A DNA stretch of 64,000 bases from Pedobacter paludis (GTDB lineage Bacteria > Bacteroidota > Bacteroidia > Sphingobacteriales > Sphingobacteriaceae): the NCBI RefSeq assembly GCF_003173575.1, contig NZ_QGNY01000001.1, positions 186,001 to 250,000 on the forward strand, read 5' to 3'. Shown here piece by piece: positions 16,607 through 25,140 of this stretch (position 1 is the first letter of the stretch; every line of letters starts with the position of its first letter). A program made the translations under genes and the position numbers. The notes under the pieces are model-generated. The model ran no database searches, was not told where the DNA came from, and worked only from the letters and a program-made list of their open reading frames with translations.

Positions 16607-17758
16607 ATGAAAAAAATGTTTCTACAAGCATTGCCTATAACGAGCCTTTGCTTGGCTCTCGCTTTCTCTTCTTGCAATTCCAATACTTCTACAAAAAAGC
16701 AAACGGCAGAAAAAAGTGATTCCACCCAATATGATACAACTGTTGATGGCAAAAATGTAAAGCTCTATACCTTAAAAAATAAACAGGGGAGTTCTGTTTC
16801 CATCAGCAACTACGGAGGGCGGATTGTTTCATTTCTCGTGCCTGATAAGGATAATAAGTTAACAGATGTGGTTTTGGGTTACGATAGTATTGGTGCCTAT
16901 CGTAAAAAAGGTGAACCTTTTTTCGGCGCTTTAATCGGTCGTTATGGCAATAGAATTGGAAAAGGAAAATTTACTTTAGATGGTAAAACCTATATTTTAC
17001 AGCTTAATGATGGTGTAAACACGCTGCATGGTGGTACCGACGGTTTCTTTGGCAAGGTTTGGGATGCCAAACAGGTTGATGGACAGAAATTGGAGCTGAA
17101 TTATGTATCTGTAGATGGTGAAGCAGGTTATCCTGGTAAACTTGATGTAAAAGTAATATACAGCTTGACAGATGACAACGCTCTACAAATTGATTATACA
17201 GCTACAACAGACAAAGCAACGGTTGTGAATTTAACCAATCATGCTTATTTTAATCTAAGTGGCGAAGGGCATGAAACCATATTAGATCATGAACTTATGA
17301 TTGATGCAAATTTTTATACTCCAGTAGATTCGACATTGATTCCTACAGGAAAACTTCAATCTGTAGCGGGTTCTGCATTCGATTTTAATAAAGCGAAAAC
17401 CATTGGTAAATCAATTGAGGAAAAAGACGAACAGTTAAAATTTGGCAAAGGATACGATCATAATTTCGTGCTAACGCATCATGACGGAAAAACTCCTGTA
17501 GCTACGGTTAAAAGCCCGATTACAGGAATTATTTTAGAAGTATACACGACAGAACCTGGACTTCAATTTTACAGCGGAAACTTCTTGACCGGCGCTGATA
17601 AAGATGGGAAGGGCGGAAAATCTTATCCTCATCGCTCAGCTTTTTGTTTGGAAACACAACATTTTCCTGATGCGCCGAATCATCCAAATTTTGCATCAAC
17701 GGTTTTAAAGCCTGGGGAAACCTATAAAACGAGTACGACTTATAAGTTTGTGAAATAG
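16607..17758 (+). CDS. Aldose 1-epimerase, exported lipoprotein
   Basis: A 383-residue mutarotase of the GalM family that interconverts alpha and beta anomers of free sugars. It has a lipoprotein signal (ITSLCLALAFSSC, Cys at about residue 23), so it works in the periplasm or at the outer membrane. Family motifs: NYGGRIVSF, ALIGRYGNRI, LHGG, the catalytic His in LTNHAYFNL, and the catalytic Glu in FCLETQHFPDAPNH. Length is normal. It stands alone, divergent from the HAD gene, with a TAACCAAA element 19 bases before the start. It suits a region devoted to sugar use. Stop codon is TAG, showing that TAG is an ordinary stop in this genome. Confidence 0.92.
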   Translation: MKKMFLQALPITSLCLALAFSSCNSNTSTKKQTAEKSDSTQYDTTVDGKNVKLYTLKNKQGSSVSISNYGGRIVSFLVPDKDNKLTDVVLGYDSIGAYRKKGEPFFGALIGRYGNRIGKGKFTLDGKTYILQLNDGVNTLHGGTDGFFGKVWDAKQVDGQKLELNYVSVDGEAGYPGKLDVKVIYSLTDDNALQIDYTATTDKATVVNLTNHAYFNLSGEGHETILDHELMIDANFYTPVDSTLIPTGKLQSVAGSAFDFNKAKTIGKSIEEKDEQLKFGKGYDHNFVLTHHDGKTPVATVKSPITGIILEVYTTEPGLQFYSGNFLTGADKDGKGGKSYPHRSAFCLETQHFPDAPNHPNFASTVLKPGETYKTSTTYKFVK

Positions 17759-17772
17759 TTCTTTTTATTGCT

Positions 17773-17803
17773 TTGCTTCTTTTGGTCTTTTCAAAAGAAG
17801 CAA
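17773..17803. terminator. Probable terminator after the aldose epimerase
   Basis: A perfect 12-base inverted repeat TTGCTTCTTTTG (17773-17784) with its complement at 17792-17803 and a seven-base loop, 15 bases beyond the stop codon. There is no pure T-tract after it, so termination strength is uncertain. Confidence 0.5.
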
Positions 17804-17835
17804 GCTTTCCATATTTTGAACAGTTTTGATTTAAT

Positions 17836-17876
17836 AGATTGCCACGGCTCGCTCATGCCTAGGCCTCGCAATGACG
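17836..17876. repeat. Half of a REP-like palindrome
   Basis: The sequence AGATTGCCACGGCTCG at the left and CCTCGCAATGACG at the right matches one arm of the REP-like repeat found at 50251, 56030, 57986, 62317 and 62487. The opposite arm is missing, so this copy is degenerate. Confidence 0.6.
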
Positions 17877-17944
17877 TATTTCTGAGGAAATGTTAATTGC
17901 CTAAGTTTTTCTGCACCCTGCTTTCAAAGTCCCCTTTAGGGGAT

Positions 17945-19114
17945 TTAGGGGTTCAACAGCCTTTCTGCAAACTGGGCAGGTTTTTCTATCGTAACTTGTT
18001 GCATCGCTTGATACAAATGTGCTTTAAACATGTTGATGGTGTGTTCGCCGCCTTCATCGCCCAAAGCACCTACACCATACATAAATGGCCGACCCATAAA
18101 GTTAAATTCAGATCCAACCGCATGGGCTCTTGCTAAATCTACTCCAGAACGAATACCGCCATCTAACATAATTTTTAATTTGGAACGATATTCTGGATTT
18201 CCCGCCAGTTTGATTAATGATTTAATAGACGATTCTCCGGCATCAATTTGTCTTCCTCCATGGTTGGAAACAATTACACCATCAACACCGATTTGAATGG
18301 CGGCCTGCATATCTTCATCTGTCGTAATTCCCTTTAAAACCAATGGACCTTTCCAGATTTCTCTAATGGACGAAACTTTCTCTATATCAACCTTTCCTGT
18401 AAAAGTTCTATTCATAAATTGCCCGAGCTGGCTCATATCCAAACCTTTGTCCATATAAGGTTTTAACGTAGCAAAAGAAGGGATGCCATGTTGTAAGGTT
18501 TTGATTCCCCATAAAGGACGAGCCACTGCCTGCAACACATTTTTTATCGACATTTTTGGTGGAATCGATAATCCGCTTTTGATTTCTTTATATCTTAGTC
18601 CAAAGGAGGGAACATCTACCAGAACTACCAGTACCGGACATTCTACCGCTTTTAAGCGATTTAAAATATCGTCTCTTAACCTGTTTTCTGTTGGGTGATA
18701 CAATTGAAACCATGCTTTCCCGTCTGATACTTCTGCAATCCGTTCGATACTGCTCGTTGATACCGTACTCAATGTATAAGGAATATCATGTTTGGCTGCA
18801 GCTTTTGCCAAAATTTCTGGAGCGTTGGGCCACATCAAACCTTGCAAACCAATAGGCGAAATTCCAAAGGGTGCACTGTATTTTCGCCCAAACAATTCAA
18901 CCGACATATCAATATCTCCGCCTACGCTCAAATAGTTCGGTTTAAGATAAATATCATCAAAATCGTTTTCGTTTCGGACTAAATTAAGACCTTCATTACA
19001 GCCTCCCTCCAAATAATCAAACGCGAATTTTGGGATTCTGCTTTTGGCTTTACGTCTTAAATCGGCTACTGAAGGATATTGAGGATTATAAGGAAAGATT
19101 ATTTTTTTGCTCAT
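17945..19114 (-). CDS. lldD: FMN-dependent 2-hydroxyacid (L-lactate) dehydrogenase
   Basis: A 389-residue enzyme of the alpha-hydroxyacid oxidase family that turns L-lactate or related 2-hydroxyacids into 2-keto acids. FMN- and substrate-binding motifs are visible: APFGISPIGLQGLMWP, TLSTVSTSSIE, LVLKGITTDED, the catalytic His in SNHGGRQID (around residue 282), DGGIRSGVD and FMGRPFMYGV. It is the last gene of the minus-strand block that resembles non-phosphorylative fucose breakdown, whose products are pyruvate and L-lactate, so conversion of that lactate to pyruvate is a good fit. The gene is separated by about 120 bases from the upstream amidohydrolase gene. Confidence 0.9.
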   Translation of the reverse strand: MSKKIIFPYNPQYPSVADLRRKAKSRIPKFAFDYLEGGCNEGLNLVRNENDFDDIYLKPNYLSVGGDIDMSVELFGRKYSAPFGISPIGLQGLMWPNAPEILAKAAAKHDIPYTLSTVSTSSIERIAEVSDGKAWFQLYHPTENRLRDDILNRLKAVECPVLVVLVDVPSFGLRYKEIKSGLSIPPKMSIKNVLQAVARPLWGIKTLQHGIPSFATLKPYMDKGLDMSQLGQFMNRTFTGKVDIEKVSSIREIWKGPLVLKGITTDEDMQAAIQIGVDGVIVSNHGGRQIDAGESSIKSLIKLAGNPEYRSKLKIMLDGGIRSGVDLARAHAVGSEFNFMGRPFMYGVGALGDEGGEHTINMFKAHLYQAMQQVTIEKPAQFAERLLNP

Positions 19115-19237
19115 ATTTAATTAAGTATCTCTTGAGGTATCTGGTTAAAAAGTGGAAAACTAATGTTTTATATTCTGTTATCCATCCTGTTCTATCTGCA
19201 CCTTTAACCCGTTCAAGAAAATAATAGATTGTGTGAT

Positions 19238-20059
19238 TTATAAACTATAAAAAGCCTTTGCATTGCCTCCAAATAAAAGGCTTCTTTCTTCTGTGGTAAA
19301 TCTTTCGGCGTATTTGCTTATTAGATTAAACCAATCAGAATACGGCCGGCTGATTAAAACCACTGGCCAATCGCTTCCATAGAGCACACGCTTAACTCCG
19401 AAGTTTTCGAAAATGATATCGAAGATTTTAAACAATTCAGCTTCAGTCCAGTTCTTCCAATCGGCTTCGGCTAACAAACCAGACACCTTGCAATGTACAT
19501 TCGGGTTTTGGGCCAGGATTTTAATGTTGGCTGTCCAATCTTTAATTTCGCCACTTTTAATATTCGGTTTTCCACAGTGATCCAGAATAAAAGGTTGATC
19601 GGGAATTTGATCGACCAATTTTATAAGATGAGTCAACTGATCGTGATAAACCAGTAAATCGTAAGTGTAATTGTAGCTTTTGAGTTTTCTTATTCCGTTT
19701 ATAAAATCTTTATTCAGGATAAAGGCTTCATTTTCAGCCTGTAAAACATGCCGCCAGCCTTTAATTGACTTAAAGAAACTCCAATAATTTAAACGTTCCT
19801 CCAAATTAGGGTTTTGTAGATCTATCCAACCTACAATGCCCTTTATAAGATCGCTTTGCTCGGCTAAAGACAACAGAAAATTATTTTCCTCTTCACTTTG
19901 ATTTGCCTGTACAGCAACACAGCCTGAAATTTGAAGATCATTAAATACCCGCATTAAATTTTTTGGCGTAAAATCCTTCCTGATGGCATACATGTCTTCT
20001 GTAATCCAATTATCTCTTAAGGGATCATAATTCCAAAAATGTACGTGCGTATCGATCAT
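19238..20059 (-). CDS. Amidohydrolase, probable L-fuconolactonase
   Basis: A 273-residue TIM-barrel hydrolase of the COG3618 amidohydrolase family, which includes L-fucono-1,5-lactone and related sugar lactone hydrolases. Motifs: DTHVHFWN at residues 3-10 (metal-binding His), AVQANQSEEE, WRHVLQAE, FILDHCGKPN, and YGSDWPV near 230 with the catalytic Asp. The gene starts three bases after the end of the broken mutarotase gene and is part of one transcription unit with the FAH hydrolase and the SDR gene. Opening of L-fuconolactone is the inferred step; L-rhamnono- or L-galactonolactone are alternatives. Confidence 0.85.
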   Translation of the reverse strand: MIDTHVHFWNYDPLRDNWITEDMYAIRKDFTPKNLMRVFNDLQISGCVAVQANQSEEENNFLLSLAEQSDLIKGIVGWIDLQNPNLEERLNYWSFFKSIKGWRHVLQAENEAFILNKDFINGIRKLKSYNYTYDLLVYHDQLTHLIKLVDQIPDQPFILDHCGKPNIKSGEIKDWTANIKILAQNPNVHCKVSGLLAEADWKNWTEAELFKIFDIIFENFGVKRVLYGSDWPVVLISRPYSDWFNLISKYAERFTTEERSLLFGGNAKAFYSL

Positions 20060-20062
20060 AAT

Positions 20063-20398
20063 TTATGTATTGAGTTCGTAAATTAAATCCATAATCTGCC
20101 ATTTTTCGCCTGGCTTACTATTGGGCAGAGCTTGCTGAAACTTCCACATTAAAGCTTCCCACTCCTGAACCTTTGCATTTGCCAAATCGGCTTCAGCCTT
20201 CTTTTCGAACGAGAAGTTTTCATTTACATCCATAATCATAAAGAGCCGATTACCAAGCTAGTAAATTTCCAGTTCTTCCACTCCGGCAGATTTGATGCTC
20301 TCTTTAATTTCTGGCCAAACGGCTTGATGATATTGCCTATAGCTTTCAATGAGTTTTTCATCATTAATCAAATCGAGGGTTAGACAATATCTTTTCAT
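20063..20398 (-). pseudogene. rhaM: L-rhamnose/L-fucose mutarotase gene interrupted by TAG
   Basis: The frame starts with ATG at 20398 and would encode 111 residues of the RhaM-type mutarotase family (MKRYCLTLDLINDEKLIESY, YHQAVWPEI, GNRLFMIMDV, KWQIMDLIYEL). Codon 47 (20258-20260) is TAG, in the sequence IY-stop-LGNRLF, where family members have a normal residue, often Arg. The rest of the frame is intact, so this looks like a single recent nonsense mutation, or a sequencing error. The start overlaps the stop of the FAH gene by one base, and the next gene begins three bases after its end, so the operon layout is preserved. If real, anomer conversion would depend on another enzyme, such as the nearby aldose epimerase. 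Confidence 0.88.
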
Positions 20399-21252
20399 TA
20401 GGCTTCGGTATATGACTTAACGGTTTGCTTGCTGCTTCCCAAGCCATCAATTCCCAATTCAACAACATCGCCACTTTTTAAATACCAAGGCTCAGGTTTT
20501 TGTCCTAAACCAACTCCAGCTGGTGTACCCGTAGTAATTACATCGCCTGGTAAAAGTGTCATAAACTGACTGATGTAAGAAACCATAAACGGCACGTTAA
20601 AAATCAAATTTGAAGTGTTTCCATCTTGAAGTGTTTTGCCGTTAACGGTTAGCCAAAGGCGGAGGTTGTGCACATCATTAATTTCATCTGGTGTGGCAAT
20701 AAATGGACCGATAGGGGCAAATGTATCGCAACTTTTGCCCTTTACCCATTGTCCGTTTCTTTCCAGCTGAAATTCGCGTTCGCTATAATCGTTGTGCAAA
20801 ACGTAACCTGCAATGTGTTCCAAAGCATTTTCTTCACTAACATAACTGGCTTTCTTACCGATTACAATGGCCAATTCAACTTCCCAATCGGTTTTTTTAC
20901 TGTTTTTAGGGATAATTAAATCGTCATTTGGTCCAACAATGGCAGATGTTGCTTTAAAAAATAGGATGGGCTCTGTCGGGATCGGTGCATTGGTTTCCGC
21001 GGCATGATCCTTATAGTTTAATCCAACACAGATAATTTTTGATGGACGGGCTAGGGCAGAACCTAAACGTACACCCTGATCTACCTTTGGTAAATTGGTG
21101 ATTTTAATGTCTTCTGAGAGTTTTTTAATGGCGTCGCCGGCAAAGAAGGCCTCATTGTAATCGCTTACTAAAGACGATACATCGTAATATTGATCGTCGA
21201 TTATTACTCCAGGTTTTTCAGATCCTGCTTCACCAAATCGTATTAACTTCAT
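20398..21252 (-). CDS. Fumarylacetoacetate hydrolase family protein
   Basis: A 284-residue enzyme of the FAH family. Motifs: CVGLNYKDHAAET, EPILFFKATSAIVGPND, the metal-binding DWEVELAIVIGKKA, HNDYSERE, KSCDTFAPIGP and TGTPAGVGLG. In the non-phosphorylative L-fucose pathway a member of this family splits 2,4-diketo-3-deoxy-L-fuconate into pyruvate and L-lactate; the adjacent SDR, lactonase and lactate dehydrogenase genes make this the leading inference. The same family also includes ureidoglycolate and 2-hydroxyhepta-2,4-diene-1,7-dioate enzymes. It is coupled by a one-base overlap to the mutarotase gene. Confidence 0.9.
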   Translation of the reverse strand: MKLIRFGEAGSEKPGVIIDDQYYDVSSLVSDYNEAFFAGDAIKKLSEDIKITNLPKVDQGVRLGSALARPSKIICVGLNYKDHAAETNAPIPTEPILFFKATSAIVGPNDDLIIPKNSKKTDWEVELAIVIGKKASYVSEENALEHIAGYVLHNDYSEREFQLERNGQWVKGKSCDTFAPIGPFIATPDEINDVHNLRLWLTVNGKTLQDGNTSNLIFNVPFMVSYISQFMTLLPGDVITTGTPAGVGLGQKPEPWYLKSGDVVELGIDGLGSSKQTVKSYTEA

Positions 21253-21287
21253 TTTAAATCTGTTTTTTTCTCTTAATTAGTACTTTA

Positions 21288-22052
21288 TTAGTTATTTAAA
21301 GTGGTAAATCCACCATCAATCGGGTAATCACAGCCGGTTATAAAAGAGGCTTCATCGCTGCAAAGGTATAAGGCCAAAGCGCCGATTTCTTCTGGCTGTG
21401 CCATTCTACCAATGGGTTGTGTTTTAGAAAGTTTCTCGAACATTTCGGGGATGTTATCGGGATAGTTTTTTTGCAAAAATCCATCCACAAAAGGAGTATG
21501 CACTCTGGCTGGAGAGATCGAATTGCACCTAATGTTTTCGCTAATGTAATCTTTCGCCACACTCATCGTCATTGCTTTAACGGCGCCCTTTGCTGTGCTG
21601 TATGCAAATCGATCTGGCAGACCAATTAAAGCGGCAATTGATGCCATATTGATAATTACGCCGCCACCAGATTCGCGGATTTTAGGAATTGCAGCGTATA
21701 AACAATTATAAACGCCTTTAACATTTACCCGCATTACACGGTCAAAATCAGATTCTTCCGTATTATCTGCTTTGCCAATGTGTGCTATTCCGGCATTGTT
21801 TACCAAGATATCTATCTTTCCAATTTCGTTAAAAACTTTAACTACATCATTATGATTGGAAACATCGCAAGCGTAACTAAATGCTGCATTTCCATTGGCT
21901 TTTATTTCTTCCAGCGCTGTTGATGCCTGTTCAATTCCAAGTTCAATGATATGCACTTCTGCACCTTGTTTAGCCAATATTGTTGCAATGGCTTTTCCAA
22001 TGCCACTTCCGCCACCGGTAACAACAGCTCGTTTATTTTGTAGTGAAAACAT
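21288..22052 (-). CDS. SDR oxidoreductase, probable 2-keto-3-deoxy-L-fuconate dehydrogenase
   Basis: A 254-residue classical short-chain dehydrogenase. The nucleotide-binding motif TGGGSGIGKA lies near residues 11-20, NNAGIAH follows near 86, catalytic Ser is in INMASIAALIG, and the YSTAKGAVKA motif holds catalytic Tyr and Lys. The C-terminus is SDEASFITGCDYPIDGGFT. Its position at the head of the block with FAH hydrolase and lactonase genes suggests it oxidises 2-keto-3-deoxy-L-fuconate with NAD. It could instead be the first enzyme, L-fucose dehydrogenase; the fold alone does not decide. First gene of the minus-strand operon. Confidence 0.9.
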   Translation of the reverse strand: MFSLQNKRAVVTGGGSGIGKAIATILAKQGAEVHIIELGIEQASTALEEIKANGNAAFSYACDVSNHNDVVKVFNEIGKIDILVNNAGIAHIGKADNTEESDFDRVMRVNVKGVYNCLYAAIPKIRESGGGVIINMASIAALIGLPDRFAYSTAKGAVKAMTMSVAKDYISENIRCNSISPARVHTPFVDGFLQKNYPDNIPEMFEKLSKTQPIGRMAQPEEIGALALYLCSDEASFITGCDYPIDGGFTTLNN

Positions 22053-22389
22053 ATTTTTTAATATAGGTTTAAATTAGAAATATTTTAATAAAATCATGGA
22101 AAGAAATAGAACGAAACAAGTTCGAAATATTCATTCATATATTTAGTTAGATTTATGAAGTACAAATAAAATGGTTATTGTTGAATAAAAATTTTAACTT
22201 TTTATCTAAAAATTAGCTGATATTGTCATAAGTAATTTGACCGTATTTTCTTTCGCAACCTACAGAAATTTTACAAAAGCAAGTCGCGATAATACTTATA
22301 TTTGAATATTATTTTTATATTTAAATAATATTTTAACCAAATGTAATTCTAAACCTTCTAAAAAAAGGTTTATTTCAGAGCCAAATCGA
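22053..22389. promoter_or_regulatory. Divergent intergenic region between fucose block and PUL
   Basis: About 340 AT-rich bases. TATATTTG at 22297-22304 fits the Bacteroidota -7 motif TAnnTTTG and could drive the plus-strand hydrolase gene with a leader of about 80 bases. TAACCAAA occurs in that leader at 22334-22341. A palindrome GAAC...GTTC lies near the start of the minus-strand SDR gene. No gene is seen. This region probably holds promoters for both directions. Confidence 0.4.
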
Positions 22390-25140
22390 ATGAGAAATTT
22401 TCTGATATTTATTTTTTTTCTTTTGCTTTTTCCATTCTTTTCACAAGCATCAACTGATCGATTTGAAAAAAATAAAACGATTGTAATTTCGCCAGATCAT
22501 AACCCTAGGATCGATTTTGGAGTAGATAAAGTTTCTAATGCACTTAAAGATGTAGGCTTTCAGGCTTTAATAAAAAACATAAACTTAAAGTTACCATTTC
22601 CAGGGGTGAAGGGTTCAATTATAATCGGAGAGCTTAATGATGATTTAATTTCTAGAAATCTTCCATTAACAGTTAAAAAGCAAGTTCAAACAGCTGGCAA
22701 AGAGGGTTTTTCAATTTACAACAATCCAAACGGTTTGCTTTATGTGATAGGTTTCGATCCATCAGGAACTTTATATGGCTGTTTGGAATTGGTTGAGCGT
22801 ATTAAGGCCAGGGGCGAAATTCCGACTCAGATTGAATTAACAGATCATCCTGAAATGGTTATGAGGGGAACCTGTATTGGTCTGCAAAAAACAGATTACT
22901 TGCCCGGTCATGATGTTTACGAATATCCATACACGCCAGAAACCTTCCCTTGGTTGTACGATAAGCAATTGTGGATTAAGTATTTAGATATGATGGTGGA
23001 AAACCGTTATAATTCGCTATATCTTTGGAATGGTCATCCTTTTTCATCATTGGTAAAATTGAAAGATTACCCGTATGCAGTTGAGGTAGATGATGCAACC
23101 TTTAAAAAGAACGAAGAAATATTCCGTTTCCTTACAGCAGAGGCAGATAAAAGAGGGATTTGGGTAATTCAGATGTTTTATAATATCATAATTCCAAAGC
23201 CTTTTGCCGATAAATTTGGAATGAAAACCCAGGATCGGAACCGCCCAATTGTTCCGGTTATTGCCGATTACACCAAAAAATCTATCGCTGCATTTGTAGA
23301 GAAATATCCTAATGTAGGTTTAATGGTTGCCTTAGGAGAAGCTATGGAAGGTGTTGGGCAGGACGATATCGATTGGTTTACCAAAACCATTATTCCGGGG
23401 GTTAAAGATGGTTTAAAGGCGGCCGGAATTAAAAATGAACCCCCAATTGTTTTAAGAGCACATGATACCGATGCGCCGGAGGTAATGAAAGCTGCTCTAC
23501 CTTTTTATAAGAACCTATACACCGAAAATAAATTTAACGGCGAAGCTTTAACAACTTATGCGCCAAGAGGTGCCTGGGCAGAACTAAATCGAAAGTTAGC
23601 TTCGATTGGAACGATGAATATTTCAAACGTTCATATTTTAGCGAATTTGGAACCTTTTCGTTATGGTTCTGCAGATTTTATTCAAAAATCCGTTCAGGCC
23701 ATGAATAAAATTTATGGTGCAAAAGGACTTCACTTATATCCACAGGCCAGTTATTGGGATTGGCCATACACTGCAGATAAAACCAAAACCCGCGAACTGC
23801 AAATAGATCGCGACTGGATATGGTATAAGGAATGGGCTCGCTATGCCTGGAATTCTAACCGGGATCGATCAGCCGAAATTAACTACTGGGGAACTGAGCT
23901 TGCCAAAAAATACGGAACAGATTTAAGTGGTGGCAAGGCAATCTTAAACGCTTACGAAGAATCTGGTGAGATTTCGCCTAAACTTTTGAGGCGTTACGGA
24001 ATTACCGACGGAAATAGACAAACGCTAACCCTGGGTATGTTAATGACACAGCTCATCAATCCATATCGCTATGGCGTTTTTACTTTAATGTACGAATCTG
24101 AAGCACCTGAGGGAGAAATGATTATAGATTATGCAGAAAAAGAATGGAAGAAACAGAGCCATGTTGGTGAAACGCCTGTTCAGATTGCAAAAGAAGTCAT
24201 CGGGCACGGAAAAATGGCCGTTGAATCTATTAATCGAGCATCTGTTACTAAAGATACCGCAGAGTTTAGAAAACTTAAAAATGATATGTATTGCTACAAT
24301 GCAATGGCAAATTTCTATGCCGAAAAGGTAAAGGCTGCTTTATGGGTTTTGCGGTATAAATATTCGAATAATGTGGCCGACTTGGAAAAGGCTTTACCCT
24401 TTTTAGAAAGCAGTGTGAAGTATTATACGGAGCTGGTAAGACTAACAGAGAACGATTATCTGTATGCAAATAGCATGCAAACCAAGCAGCGGAAAATCCC
24501 CATGCGGGGTGTAGATAAAACATTCATCCACTGGAAAGAAATGTTGCCTGTTTTTACAAAGGAATTGGATCATTTTAAACATAGCATCGATTCGCTTAAA
24601 AATTTAAAGGGCGATTTAACGGCGAAAATTATTCCATACAAAAATGCTGACGTAAAGATTTTATCTTCAGGTACTGAAAGTTATATATTGGATAAAAACG
24701 TTCAGGTATTTTCAGATACATCTGCTCAGATTAAAGAAATTACCGAACAGCTGGTTGGACTAAATGGGATCAAGTTATCCAAAGAACAACAGATTAAAGT
24801 AGGTACCGAAATTAAATTTAGCACGAAAATACCTGTGAAGCTTTTGGTGGGCTATTTCAATCAGAAAGATGGTAAAACGCTTTTGCCACCTCAATTAGAA
24901 ATAGATGCAAGCGCAAATAATTATGGTCAAAGTGAAATAAAGATTTCCAATGCCATTGTGGTTAACGGTTTTGCTCCAATAAATGTTCATGCTTATTCTT
25001 TTCCCGCAGGAACACACACCTTAAATTTAGGAAAAGGCGCTTGCTTATTGTTGGGCTTTATTGACGATAAGCAGGAACTGCGGATTTTTAATGCAGGTTT
25101 AGATGGTCATGGGAAAGATATTGATTGGTTGTTTGAATAA
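22390..25140 (+). CDS. Unclassified glucuronidase-like glycoside hydrolase
   Basis: A 916-residue secreted protein with a signal peptide (hydrophobic MRNFLIFIFFLLLFPFFSQA). Residues about 25-150 resemble the non-catalytic alpha/beta domain that precedes the barrel in GH20, GH67 and GH115 enzymes (SIIIGELND, GFDPSGTLYGCLELVERI). A TIM-barrel-like part follows, about 155-480, with MVMRGTCIGLQKTDYLPGHD, MMVENRYNSLYLWNGHPF and VALGEAMEGVGQDD, where the Glu residues are candidate catalytic groups. A long helical domain is next (about 480-720), and a beta-rich end after 750. I cannot place it in a numbered family. Its stop overlaps the next start by one base. Substrate probably an acidic pectin oligosaccharide, by context. 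Confidence 0.72.
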   Translation: MRNFLIFIFFLLLFPFFSQASTDRFEKNKTIVISPDHNPRIDFGVDKVSNALKDVGFQALIKNINLKLPFPGVKGSIIIGELNDDLISRNLPLTVKKQVQTAGKEGFSIYNNPNGLLYVIGFDPSGTLYGCLELVERIKARGEIPTQIELTDHPEMVMRGTCIGLQKTDYLPGHDVYEYPYTPETFPWLYDKQLWIKYLDMMVENRYNSLYLWNGHPFSSLVKLKDYPYAVEVDDATFKKNEEIFRFLTAEADKRGIWVIQMFYNIIIPKPFADKFGMKTQDRNRPIVPVIADYTKKSIAAFVEKYPNVGLMVALGEAMEGVGQDDIDWFTKTIIPGVKDGLKAAGIKNEPPIVLRAHDTDAPEVMKAALPFYKNLYTENKFNGEALTTYAPRGAWAELNRKLASIGTMNISNVHILANLEPFRYGSADFIQKSVQAMNKIYGAKGLHLYPQASYWDWPYTADKTKTRELQIDRDWIWYKEWARYAWNSNRDRSAEINYWGTELAKKYGTDLSGGKAILNAYEESGEISPKLLRRYGITDGNRQTLTLGMLMTQLINPYRYGVFTLMYESEAPEGEMIIDYAEKEWKKQSHVGETPVQIAKEVIGHGKMAVESINRASVTKDTAEFRKLKNDMYCYNAMANFYAEKVKAALWVLRYKYSNNVADLEKALPFLESSVKYYTELVRLTENDYLYANSMQTKQRKIPMRGVDKTFIHWKEMLPVFTKELDHFKHSIDSLKNLKGDLTAKIIPYKNADVKILSSGTESYILDKNVQVFSDTSAQIKEITEQLVGLNGIKLSKEQQIKVGTEIKFSTKIPVKLLVGYFNQKDGKTLLPPQLEIDASANNYGQSEIKISNAIVVNGFAPINVHAYSFPAGTHTLNLGKGACLLLGFIDDKQELRIFNAGLDGHGKDIDWLFE

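Noticed and set aside
12364-20398. Idea that TAG is read through or recoded in this genome because two genes contain in-frame TAG
   Set aside because: Intact genes such as the aldose epimerase (stop at 17756) and the MGH1-like gene (stop at 26691) end with TAG, so it is a normal stop; two separate mutations are simpler.
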